Assembly (NCBI GenBank): GCA_022605405.1
Contig: JABYQQ010000001.1
Span: 3,348,001-3,412,000, forward strand
Length of the DNA stretch: 64,000 nt
Direction: 5' to 3'
Source: Earliella scabrosa
Taxonomy: Eukaryota > Basidiomycota > Agaricomycetes > Polyporales > Polyporaceae
Numbering within the stretch: position 1 is the stretch's first letter; each line of letters begins with the position of its first letter. A model generated the notes under the pieces. That model was not told the DNA's origin. It worked only from the letters and a program-made list of their open reading frames with translations, and did no database searches. The translations under genes and the position numbers were made by a program. Below, piece after piece: positions 25,751 through 35,670 of this stretch.

Positions 25751-27629
25751 GCTAAAGCTGCCGCTGGGCTGGGAGGGAGGGATGGGATTGCAGTACTTAG
25801 AAGAACGCGAAGCACGCAGCATGAATTGGATACCCCGGTCTGATGGTGTATTTCCGCTATCGGTGTCATCGTGGTCGCACAAGGTTACGGTGTCCTCGAG
25901 GGCTCTCTCCTCGGCTGCCCATCCGATTGGCCTGTCGCCACCGAACACAGGCGATGACGACACCAGCGATCGAGGGAGCCTTCATCCGCATCTGATCCAA
26001 CTCTCTTCTGACGCAAGAATATCTCCAACATGTGTTACTCGACATACGCCCCCGTTTTCCGGACTTATCGGGAGAAGCACCGGCGCGCACGCTTGGGATA
26101 CTCAGCTTACAACATCCGACTCTCTCATACTGTCTGGGCCGGGGAGGAAGGCTACTCCAGAGATCAGCAGTCACAAATAGGCGTGGGTGCACGAGCTTCG
26201 CGCAATATTGACCGACCAGTGCGACTTCCATTCTAGAATCATTGGCCTGAGGCCTTCGGTCCCGCAGTTCGAAGGGTGGCGCGACCGAATGGGACGAGTG
26301 CTCTCCCTCGATCGAGGTGGTTCGGGTATGCGGACATAGGAGGTGGGAGGCACATGTGTCGTGTGGTCACGGAAGAGTACTACATGGTGGGGCCCCTCCA
26401 CTGATTGGTTCGTCGGAAGAACCGGACGCGGACATGCACTTGTGCCGGTGTGTGGTCGAAGGTATTACATACACGCGCGGCGTTCAACAGCTTCCGAGCC
26501 CTTCTCAGAGCTGTCGAGCTCGAACAGTCTCGCTCGAATACTGGATTGCTGATGGAGCGAAAGTCTGGGTCAACGTATACTAAGAGATGGGGATGAGATC
26601 GCATTGTTCATGAGTGTCACTGAATATCCCTGTCCGACATATCCCAGTTTGGTACTAGTGAACACGAGCTCACCGCCGGGGATAACGAGGGACAACTTCA
26701 ACAGATTGAAGCAAAGATAGACACCTGACCCCGCGGGTTCGTATTCACAAGCTTTGTATCGTTCGCATCTCGCAGTGGATGTCAACAAATGCTTGAACGA
26801 CGAACGCCTCCAAATCACTCTCACCTCCGATCAACTCTATTGCTTCAATAGACGCATGAACCGACGTGGTTACGTGGCACCTCGACAAGAAAGCTTCGCT
26901 CCTGTATGGCTCAGTCAGTAGGCACTACACTTCAATACTGCGTGGATATTCTCGTCCTTACCCACCAGGGTGCGGCAGACAAACTGACCTGTGACGAAGA
27001 TGCGGCAGCATGCGGACACCCAATCATCGTGGCGGCCTCAATCTTGCAGCACATAGAGTTATCTCATGTGTTCAAGGTCCTAGCATACTTAGCGGAGTCC
27101 CACTAGGACGTATGATCAGAGCCGTAGCTGACTCTGCCAGCCTACGTATCATGATTGAAGCTGCAAGTCAGCAGGGGACGGAAAATGATCAGTAGCAGGT
27201 CAAGGATCGAGTTGGTGTTCTAGACTCTACTAGTCCATGTCAGCATTTCAGGGGGGCGCACCATCATTAGATTCAACACGGCGGTTCTGTATGCGAGGCG
27301 CAGAACCGCACTTTTGCCGTGAGTGCCACCGCTGTCATGACCGACTCACCGATGCGTATCGGACCCACGGAGCTGGAGTCGCTCATGGGCTGTAAGTGTA
27401 GTCATCCAAGTCGACTTCTGCCCCTGGCAGAGCGTTTGGCAAGTTTGGCCGGCAGGGCGCCCGGCCCTTAGGCCTTGATGACGGAGTCGGACGGAATCCA
27501 CAACGTTCAGTGCTCTGACTTTGTAGAGGTACTATGATGTGTACAACGCCCGATACATGAGGCTTACCAGCAGCAAATTCGATTTCGTTCCATGTCTGTG
27601 AGACTAGTACTGTCAGTGACGATGAGGGT

Positions 27630-28351
27630 CATCAGCAAAATTGTAGAAGCATCAGAACGTATTGGCAGCATTGCAAGCAGCTGGTCGAACTACAAGCACC
27701 GGCAATCCAGCCAATCCCTTGCAATCCCAAGACGAGATTATAATCACCTATAATCTCCAGCTGGGATTCTGTAACCTTACAACCCCTTGTAATCCACCGT
27801 GAGCCTGAGGTACCTTCTAGTGATGAGAGCTCATGCATATGAGCCAAAAACTTGCAGACACAACCATGGGAACCGGTGGAAGGGCAGAGTAAACTTCAAG
27901 TTGTACAAGTCTGATTCAATTTGGACGAGTATCTAGAGAGTCTAGCCGTGTAATCTTAAGGCAGTTTGGTGCAGTGGTTAAATGCACTGCTCAGTCACAT
28001 CTCGTTGGGCTCAGGTTGCTGGTTCAATCCTGTGGAAAGACAATGTAAATGCAATGGTGAAACGGGCGATGAAAGGAAGGTGAAGCCGAAGAGGGAAGGA
28101 TAAGCCAGAAACAGAAAGGATAAGTTAAATATTTTCCCGATTACGCAGTACTTTCAGCCAAGTGGGACGGCGGATTGCAAGCACTTGGCTGGATTGCAAG
28201 CGCTTGCAATCCCGCGGGGTCAAATTGTAAGGGCATACAAAGCCGGTCTAGGCTGCTGAAGCACACTGAATCCCAACCGCCAGGATTGCGTGAATTCTCT
28301 GCATTACTTGTGCTTGCATGTACACTAAAGTATTCCGGAATTTTGCTGATG
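27630..28351. mobile_element. Candidate non-autonomous DNA element with 13-base inverted ends
   Basis: The left end CATCAGCAAAATT (27630-27642) is the exact inverse of the right end AATTTTGCTGATG (28339-28351). Both halves are full of TTGCAATCC-type motifs, inverted between the halves: on the left near 27671, 27702 and 27718-27726, on the right near 28170, 28191, 28203 and 28284. Such sub-terminal motif clusters are typical of transposase-binding regions of small DNA transposons. No transposase frame is present. I do not find a convincing target-site duplication, so the ends may be wrong or the copy old. Confidence 0.42.
27961..28034 (+). repeat. tRNA-like pol III promoter segment (SINE-like)
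   Basis: TTTGGTGCAGTGGTTAAATGC resembles a tRNA D-arm/A box (27965-27985, key TGGTGCAGTGG) and GGTTCAATCC at 28021-28030 fits the B box, about 50 bases downstream. The acceptor ends do not pair, so it is not a functional tRNA gene. A tRNA-derived short interspersed element, or an old tRNA pseudogene inside the surrounding repeat, is the best reading. Confidence 0.45.
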
Positions 28352-28861
28352 GTTATGGAACAACATTGCACCGGGTCCGTCCGGCCCGGGAGCGCTCAAC
28401 CAGTGCCTTGGCGCCTGAGGCCTGAAGTTCTACTAAGTACTACCACGAAGTCCAACGCGTTGCCATAGCCCATACTAGTGGTAGCTCAAACCTCAGGTAG
28501 GTACTTTGGCGCGTGAATGCAATAATCTTGCTGTACCAACACTGAACGGTAGACCCCAGCCTATTTCCAGCGAACTCGGTCTCGTACGGTCCTGCAAGAA
28601 CGCGCGGCAGCGGCGGGAGATTGGCTCCTGGTTAGCCCGCGATGCGACCGGAGTAGCTGAAGCTTGAAGATCCATCGGCAGAAATGATGAGCGTATCGCC
28701 CGCACATTTCAAAGCGAGCAGATGCATAGCATAGGTTACATAGTACGTCATTATCATCTCGATACACTTCTCTGCTACGATGCGACGCCCTGCCGGTGCG
28801 CAACGCGGATAGCTCCATAATACATTTACATCATACTCCACGCATTAGCGACTCGGGGCGC

Positions 28862-29328
28862 TCACAGGTAATGGTATTCAACCCCGTTCAGGACGCCGAG
28901 GCCGAGGTCAGCGAGCTGCTGGAATGCGCCTTGGGACAGGTCGATGTGTCCAGACTGGCAACCGGGGCACAGGTCGACCACGGTCACGTCGACGGACCTG
29001 CCCTGGTCTAGATGTCCCGAATGTGAGTCCCAATCGTAGCAGGTGGATTGGTTGCACCCACAGCTCACGCGAATGCGGCGTCCACAGTTTGCACCTGCCG
29101 CGTACTCGGGGGGACTAAGCGCAGCGACGAGTTCGAAGTTCTGGTGCTGGGTACCACAAGCACCGAAAGCGCCGCTCGGCAGGTAATAAGTAGCTGCGGA
29201 CAGCGTTGTGAGGTCAGTAACGTCTTCGACGTACTCAGGCTCAGGAGGAACTGACCTGTGGCAGCGTTCGCACCAACCGCGAATGCGGTAGCGACGAAAG
29301 CGAAGAGCGTGCTCTTGGTGAAGAACAT
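28862..29328 (-). CDS. Secreted RlpA-like double-psi beta-barrel protein, copy 1 (116 aa)
   Basis: Inferred exons are 29328-29256, 29193-29062 and 29007-28862, giving 351 bases and 116 residues. A signal peptide (about residues 1-23, MFFTKSTLFAFVATAFAVG...) is followed by a single DPBB domain: ATYYLPSGAFGACG, then ALSPPEYAAGANCGRRIRV, VDVTVVDLCPGC and HIDLSQGAF. The aspartate of HIDLS corresponds to the conserved acidic residue of the expansin HFD motif, and four cysteines can pair. Small DPBB proteins of basidiomycetes (loosenins and relatives) bind or loosen plant cell walls without hydrolysis; others are induced in development. The function is therefore inferred. Two paralogues lie at 40274 and 41871, with an identical exon plan (middle exon exactly 132 bases in all three). 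Confidence 0.88.
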
Positions 29329-29417
29329 CGTGTGTTTGTGGTGAGGGGAGGTGTGCTGAGTTAGGGTGGATGGAGTAGCAAGGGCTGCTGACAACCTTTG
29401 CCCCCACATCGACAGGG

Positions 29418-29424
29418 CTTTATA
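29418..29424 (-). promoter_or_regulatory. TATA box of DPBB copy 1
   Basis: On the minus strand TATAAAG lies 90 bases before the ATG at 29328, a usual fungal core-promoter distance. Confidence 0.6.
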
Positions 29425-29778
29425 CTACTGCTCGGTTCCCTCAGCGACTGGCGCGAGCATAGTACCGATACTCTCGGAGCAAAAGCATCGCAAGATTTGT
29501 CACTTGCGACAGGATGGCTTTCTGCTCAGCGCGGCCCACTGAAGTCTGGGTATAGTAAGCTTCCGGCCCAGGCGGTCACGAGCCGGCTCGGGAATGGAGG
29601 ACGGCGCACGTTTGGCCTGAAGAATGTACATCAACTGACAAGGTTTCGATTTAGCGCAGTGCATTCAATGCAGGTGGGTCGATTGTGGCATCCATGTAGA
29701 TGATGACTCGTTTCTGAAAATGTATGTCCTATGATTCGAGCCATCCGACGGTTCAGGCTTCCCACACATGTCTACACC

Positions 29779-29803
29779 AGGACCCCGGACTATCCCTACT
29801 AAG
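29779..29803 (+). repeat. Left terminal inverted repeat of the hAT-like element
   Basis: This 25-base end (AGGACCCCGGAC...CTAAG) is the exact reverse complement of 30381-30405 and directly adjoins the TCTACACC duplication. Confidence 0.9.
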
Positions 29804-30273
29804 CCCTGATCGCATGTCCGGACCATAAGGAGCCCCCCCCGGAGGGGAAGCCAGAGCGGATCCGGACCATCTGGGGCTGAAAATCGGCGCCAGGCAAGAT
29901 CCATTGTCCGGACCAGATGTTGGGTGGGCCAGCAAGGGTAGATCGTGTCCGGACTACCAGCGCCTGTGCCCTGTCGGAGTTTACAAGCCTTGACATAACG
30001 ATCAGCGGAGTTATGTAGCCTCTAGTACCAGCCAAGAAAATACAATCGGAGATACAATCTGTTATAATCGCGCTTCGTCGAACCACTCAATCATCGCCAC
30101 CTGGATGATGACGATGGCAACAATTACTTGTTGTACCGCTAGCACTAAGATTCCTACTACTCATAATGACTCTGACCACGACTAATAGAGTGTTTCAAAC
30201 CCGTCTGATAGCGATTTGCGCCTTGTAGAACAAAATGTACTTTTTGGAGGCCAGAGCCAATGTCCGGACCAAA

Positions 30274-30296
30274 CAGGCGCCCTCTGTGGGCGCCTG
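30274..30296. repeat. Perfect 9-base-pair hairpin inside the hAT-like element
   Basis: CAGGCGCCC and GGGCGCCTG are separated by TCTGT, a perfect stem with a five-base loop. Confidence 0.8.
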
Positions 30297-30380
30297 TCGA
30301 AGTCCGGACCAAACGGCCCAAGAAGAGGCGAAAAAAAGTCCGGACCATCCATCGTCGAACCGTCTCTCATACGATCAGGC

Positions 30381-30405
30381 CTTAGTAGGGATAGTCCGGG
30401 GTCCT
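30381..30405 (-). repeat. Right terminal inverted repeat of the hAT-like element
   Basis: This exact inverse of the left end is directly followed by the second TCTACACC copy at 30406-30413. Confidence 0.9.
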
Positions 30406-31945
30406 TCTACACCGAGTAACGGTAGCCAGATGCACTGCCGAGAGGGGCAGCGATGTGTACCGACTTCCCGATCTGTCGCCCACCACAACATGCGTGCATG
30501 TGCTCCGACCACACAGACGCTCGCACTATTTCCCGTCGTCTCGCTCACAACGGCTCTGGAACAATTCGGTTGCTTGAAAACCTATGGCACGGCTACTTGA
30601 GTGAGGTAGGCGTGGGTAACTTTGAATTGGTCTGGGTTAGGCACATGGATTTCCGTGAGAAACGCTGTAGCTGTCAAATCTGGCCCAAGTCTAGGCTAGC
30701 GGTTACTAACCATGCAGAGACATCATCGTCACTGCCCTGAGATAGCATCTTTCTACGCAGTATGTCTGTTCAACTCCTCGCGCGTTTGTAAACAAGCAAG
30801 AAAGCTTCCATTTGACGCTGTCGAAACGGGCGCGATCCCGGGCCTACGTGCCAAGAAGTGTTGAGCGAGCTGTGTAGCACACACCCGGGTTGACGCCGCG
30901 CAACTTGCTTGAATCTTATTTAGTACTAATCATTGTGAGCGCCTCGGAGACCCACCATCGGGCGCAGATAGATACACATGGCACAGTACAAACGCCCACT
31001 GTTTTCCCTATCGCCATGTGTAAGTAACGGGTGTTCAGTCAACCTGAATGCATGAAGCTACGAAAACAACAACGCATGGTGAATGGCTCGGAGTGGGCGC
31101 GTGGCGTAAGAACCAAATCTAGATCGCCATCACGGAGTTTGAACCCAAAAAAGGCGAGACAGACGCCTGCCCTACTGACAGTGCCAACCAAGTGCCAACC
31201 GCCGAGAAATGGCATGTTCGGATTCCTCCTTCAGCTATGCATGGAATGCTCCAGTACGCAACCTGCCCGACCTTTTTGAAACTTCCTCAGGGAGGTCATC
31301 ATGAGAGAGGTCATATGAGCTAGCTACAGGCTAGTTTACACGACATGTCTCCATGGTACGTCCCATCGTTTTTCCGAATTTCGCCGTTGCAAAACTGATG
31401 GGCTGTGGTATGCCTTGAGCTTACGGCTTGGCGAAGTAGACTCTCACTCTCAGACGACGCCTGGCAGCAAAGCTAAGCAGCCGCCCCGAGTTTGGTGCAT
31501 CGACGAGTAGGTGGCTACGTGACCTACAAACTGCCATGTTGGAGATGCACGAAGTTATGTTGTTCTGCGTTCATCACGTGTGACGTTGTCTGGTCAACAG
31601 AAAGGCTGCAAGGAGGTACGAAGTTCGCGGCTGGTGATTGCATCACACGCTAACTGGCATTCTAGCTGTATAGACTTCGCGAACCGACGAAAAAGTTCCG
31701 AGGCTTTTGCAGAGCAGGTCAGCACTCCCGCCACTCTGCACTCTTGGCGGGTCTAGATGCCCAAAGAAAGGTTGTTGTACGCATAACATGCTCGCGATGA
31801 CGCCAGGAGGCCCTCACGAGCACGCGTTGCAACGGCCCGCGGCAAGCCAATGGCGGACATTTGCCTGGTCTTGGATGCGACTGTTCACGAGCTGAACATG
31901 ACCTGGGCAATTAAACAGTACCAGGACTTTGGGCCTTGCAAACAG

Positions 31946-31953
31946 TATAAAAG
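31946..31953 (+). promoter_or_regulatory. TATA box of the AA9 LPMO gene
   Basis: TATAAAAG lies 74 bases before the ATG at 32020, with a CT-rich leader (CTCCCTTGACCTTTCTTCC) in between, the usual layout of a strongly inducible fungal secreted-enzyme gene. Confidence 0.7.
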
Positions 31954-32019
31954 ACCAAATCTAGCAGCAATTGGCTCTGCAGGGTCCATCTCCCTTGACC
32001 TTTCTTCCGTCCTCACAGC

Positions 32020-33235
32020 ATGTTCGCAATCTTCGCTGCGTTCATCGCCGCTGCGCTCACCGCGACGTCCGTCAATGCTCACGGCTACGTCTCAGAGGTC
32101 GCCGTAGGCAGCACCCGCTACACGGGATACCTGCCTTACGAGGACCCGTACAAGAACCCTGTGCCCGACAGGATAATCCGCCCTATCCCTGGCAACGGTA
32201 TGTCCCAGTTGATAGAATGCACGTTATACACCCGCTTACCGAAGTGATCTTCTAGGTCCCGTTGAGGACGTGTCGCTCATTGAGTGAGTGATACTCCTAT
32301 GGTGTACCAATCAGCTGCTGAACACCATTTGGATATCTAGCATCCAGTGCAATGGGTGGTCTGCGGGTGGCCAGCCTGGTTCAAAGCCTGCCAAACTCTT
32401 CGCAACCGTGCCGGCTGGCTCACAAGTCAAGCTGACTTGGACGCAATGGCCCGACTCGTATGTGACGACTCAGACTGGCATACGTTCGCACTGAGTTGAC
32501 CCCGACTGGCGATATGCAGACACGTCGGTCCTATGATCACGTACCTCGCTCGTGCCCCGAGCGACATCACCAAGTGGGAGCCTGGTAACTCGTGCGTGCT
32601 CTAGCGCACTTCTCCGCGTTTCCCGCTCAACGCTCAATCTGTCTGTACAGGCAGGTGTGGTTCAAGATCGCCGAGTCTGGCAAGACCGCCGACGGCAAGT
32701 GGGCGGCGACCGACCAGCTCTACGCGAACAACCACGGGTACACGTTCACCATCCCCCGCAACCTCAGGCCGGGCCAGTACATCGTCCGGCACGAGATGTA
32801 AGTGCGCTCGCGTCCCCTTGCGGCTCTTGTGGCCAGATTCCGTCAGACTGTCAGATGCGCCGGTGCTGACGAGAGGATATTTGCGTTTAGCATCGCATTG
32901 CATAGCGCGTACCAGTACCCTGGTGCTCAATTCTACCCTTCGTGCATCCAGATCGAGGTCACTGGCTCTGGCAACGCGCTCCCGACCTCCGGCCTGGTGT
33001 CCTTCCCCGGAGCGTACACCCGCTCCACGTAAGTCCCACTGGCATGGTCACACTCGGGCTGGTCCACGCTTGCTGACTATGTGATGTGCAGCCCGGGTGT
33101 CGTCTACGATGTGTACACCAACTCCAGCGCGTACCCCATCCCCGGTCCCCCCGTGTACGTGCCAGTTGGTCTAACTTTTGGTACGCGCGATGTGATGACT
33201 GACGCTGTGAACATAGCTGGACTGGTGGAAACTGA
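32020..33235 (+). CDS. AA9 lytic polysaccharide monooxygenase (253 aa, eight exons)
   Basis: Inferred exons are 32020-32197, 32256-32283, 32341-32457, 32520-32591, 32651-32797, 32892-33029, 33092-33154 and 33217-33235, totalling 762 bases. AA9 enzymes use copper and a peroxide or oxygen co-substrate to cut crystalline cellulose or hemicellulose outside the cell. Signal peptide residues 1-20 end VNA, leaving the copper-binding N-terminal histidine (His21, HGYVSEV). The second copper ligand is His109 ([10 protein letters not shown]). The AA9 motif H-x8-Q-x-Y is present as His185, Gln194 and Tyr196 (QFYPSC), with the family phrases CNGW and GQYIVRHE. A 19-base last exon gives the usual end PGPPVWTGGN. 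There is no carbohydrate-binding module. It lies 2.7 kb from DPBB copy 1. Confidence 0.96.
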
Positions 33236-33677
33236 GGCCTCCCTTAAACTATCGTCCAGAGCAGACGTAGCGCGTGTGGCTGATGAGAAGGGTATTTTGC
33301 AGGTTGTTGCTTCTGTGTTGGGAATACACGTTGTACTTTTGCACGTCGGTGTGAACACGTTGGACGCGCGACAGAGTCTTGAGACCGTCGCGCCACGTTC
33401 CGTATATGTAGCTACTTCAGTGCGTGGGTTCCGGCCCCCGGCAGTAAGTTCGTTACGAAACAACCAGGACTTGGTACGGCGACACTGTAGGCGCGCGGGC
33501 GAGAAGGCGCACAACTAGGAGGCGCGTACAGCCGGATTGAGATGTAATCCAACATACAATCATGGAGCTATCGACGTTCCACGAGCGCACTCAAAGCCAG
33601 AGTGCGCCGAACTCTAGTCTAAAGGTCTATAAGACCCGCCCACGGGTACTCGTCTCGGGCCGCTCTCAGCCTCGGAC
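33236..33677. other. Convergent 3' region of the LPMO and TatD genes
   Basis: The LPMO frame would read on if its last intron were retained, but this extension (to 33518) has no family similarity and I treat it as non-coding. Nothing else is seen. Confidence 0.4.
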
Positions 33678-35215
33678 TCAGACGCCATACATCTTCCGGG
33701 CGTTCTCCCTCCCCTCGCGCAGGACGCGCTCCGTGTCCCAGCGCGCGTCGCCGTCTCCGAGCCGCTCGTTGGCAACGCCCGCCGTGAAATCGGCCGTCCA
33801 GGGGATCATCGCGGTGTGCGAGAGCGGGAGGCGGCCCTTGCAGTCCTTGAGCGCGGCGTAGATGTTCGAGGGCGTCATGAAGGGCGCGTCGGTCTCGAGC
33901 AAGATCCGGAGCGGTGCAGTCGGGGAAGGGGAGAGCGCTGCCATGCGGCGGATCACTTCGGCAGTGTTTAGGTTGGTTGCGTATGTGATGACGCCTGAGG
34001 GTAAGCAGGAGGAGGGAGTTAGTTGTGATAACGCCAATAACGCGCCAGCGTTAGCTAGAAGTCAGCGCACCTGTGATCCCGATGTATAGACTGGGGAAGT
34101 GCGACAGCATACGAGCGGCCCACTCCGGAGAATCGGTGTAGCAGTGGATGTGTATCTACACGGCCGGGTCGCGTTAGTCAACGTCGGGCGCGCGTTCTGC
34201 GTCCACAAGATGATTGAAAGACGCTCACCCTGTGGTCCTTGGGGACGTGCTCCTTCAGTATGCGCTCCGTGTCCTCTTCCGCCTCGCGCGTGTGGATCGT
34301 GAGAGGCTTGCCGAGGCGGACGGCATGTTTAAGTTGGCGGATGAAGACTTCCTGTTGCAGGTCGCGCGGGGAGTTGTCGTAGTGATAGTCAAGCCCCATT
34401 TCGCCCCAGCCGACGCAACGCGGATGCGACATTGCTTCTATTCTGTGGACGCGGACAGAGGTCTGGCCGATGTTGGACTGAGTGAGAGAAAGGCTGTAGC
34501 GTACATGTTCTGTTCGATCTCGTCCGTGTAGTCCTTTGCTTCATGTCTGACCCGATATCAGCCCTCTGCGAGAGGTCGCAGTGCGCAAGGACATGCTCAC
34601 GGGTGTACGCCTGTGTACAGAATGCGATAGGAAGCATACGTGAATATGATTGGTGAAGAATGAGCTTAAGATAGTACCGCGCGCACCCATCACGAACCAG
34701 TAATTCAGCCCTCCCCATTTCTCTTTCCTATCCTCCTCTGTCAGAGCAGAGTCCGCCAGCTCCTTCCACGTCGCCTGGACCGGCGCCTCGCAGTACACAT
34801 CGACGATCGCGTCCACGTTGTGGCCTCTGTACAGCTCGCGCACAAAGTCGTACACCGTCGCGTACTTGCCGGACTTGTACTTGCTGCGGTAGAAGGAGAA
34901 GGTGGAGAGCAGGTGCGTGTGGGTGTCGACGATGGGCGTGCGCGTATCCGTGTCTGGACGGGCGGGATGCTGGGGAAGGAGGAGATGCTCCTCGGCGGGA
35001 ACAGATGACTTCTTGTTTTTGCCCATAGTGCGCTGGTGTTTGTTGCCCTTGGGTTTCTGTCGGTAGACTGTGCTGGTGCTGAAGCGCAAGTGAGAGCACG
35101 GAGAACAAGCAAAAGAGGACTGTCGGAGGGGTCGGATGCTGCAGCTGGGACTGATTACGCTGGGTGCAAGTCCGGTCCGGCACCGAGGGACCGCATGTAG
35201 ACTCAGCCTGAGCAT
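33678..35215 (-). CDS. TatD-family metal-dependent deoxyribonuclease
   Basis: TatD proteins are TIM-barrel metallo-nucleases (3'-5' exonuclease, DNA repair and apoptotic DNA breakdown). Metal-binding motifs appear in order: DTHTHLL, a glutamate in GWGEMGLDYH, TIHTREAEED, a histidine segment HIHCYTDSP and LLETDAPFM. The gene has at least five short introns; joined segments read ...GVHPHEAKDYTDEI... and ...SHPRCVGWGEMG.... The C-terminal exon ends RENARKMYGV. The upstream start at 35215 adds 63 residues rich in Arg, Ser and Leu with almost no acidic residues and a typical mitochondrial cleavage context (RFSTS). The internal ATG at 35026 (MGKNKKSS) would give a cytosolic or nuclear form. Both starts may be used. 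Confidence 0.88.
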
Positions 35216-35670
35216 GAGACTGACTTAGTAGAGGACTCGTCGAAGGTCGTATGCACTGGTCTAACAGAGTCCTATGTGGCGTGAAGGCGATTACAGCAGC
35301 ATACTGTAGGCCTTAGGCCCTTACGAGGAGGAAACAAGAAGGCAAGCCGGAGGAGGGAGTACGGAGCTGAGGCCGAAGTAGGCGCTTGCGTGTCATGGTG
35401 GCCAGCCATGGTCGGCGGCCCATGGACTGCTTGGTACAGTAGGACATGACATTGACTATATGGTACTATGCAGTACGAGTACAGGAGAACACTGACAAGG
35501 CATTGGGCATTCATCAACGAGAGGTCGAGTTTAGCGATCATAAGTTACAGCTACAGTCGGTATGCACCTATTGGGGAGAGAATAAGAATACTGGATATGG
35601 AAACATGAGCTCGAGGGTAGGCATGGCGGAGGACGTGCACTGCAGAAACGCTTGAGTACGGGGACCGTAT
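35216..35670. other. 455 bases between TatD and the membrane-protein gene
   Basis: This must contain the TatD promoter and the 3' end of the neighbouring minus-strand gene. No frame or repeat is recognised. Confidence 0.4.

Larger units (their letters stand above)
25717..28861. other. 3.1 kb gene-free stretch with repeat-derived DNA
   Basis: No frame matches a protein family. The stretch contains the candidate inverted-repeat element at 27630-28351, the tRNA-like promoter inside it, and several GCAATCC motifs. Base composition is visibly more AT-rich than in the flanking genes. The part next to 28861 is the 3' flank of the DPBB gene. Confidence 0.45.
29779..30405. mobile_element. Non-autonomous hAT-like transposon (627 bases) with intact ends
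   Basis: The element is bounded by perfect 25-base terminal inverted repeats starting AGGACCCCGGACTATCC. It is flanked by an exact 8-base direct duplication TCTACACC (29771-29778 and 30406-30413). An 8-base target duplication is diagnostic of the hAT superfamily among families with short inverted ends, although P and a few others share it. The inverted similarity continues another 13 bases with two mismatches. TCCGGACCA-type motifs recur at 29817, 29861, 29907, 29948, 30263, 30303 and 30339, as expected for sub-terminal transposase binding sites. There is no transposase frame, so an autonomous relative must have moved it. The exact duplication suggests fairly recent insertion. Confidence 0.88.
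29329..32019. other. 2.7 kb between DPBB copy 1 and the LPMO, holding a hAT-type element
   Basis: This divergent intergenic stretch contains the element at 29779-30405 and the TATA boxes of both flanking genes. From 30420 to about 31900 I see no gene; open frames are short and unrelated to known families. Confidence 0.45.

Noticed and set aside
27961..28034. Functional tRNA gene
   Set aside because: A and B boxes are present but the acceptor stem does not pair and no clear anticodon arm forms.
33236..33518. C-terminal extension of the LPMO by reading on from exon 7
   Set aside because: The spliced 19-base last exon gives the conserved VWTGGN end; the extension has no family similarity.
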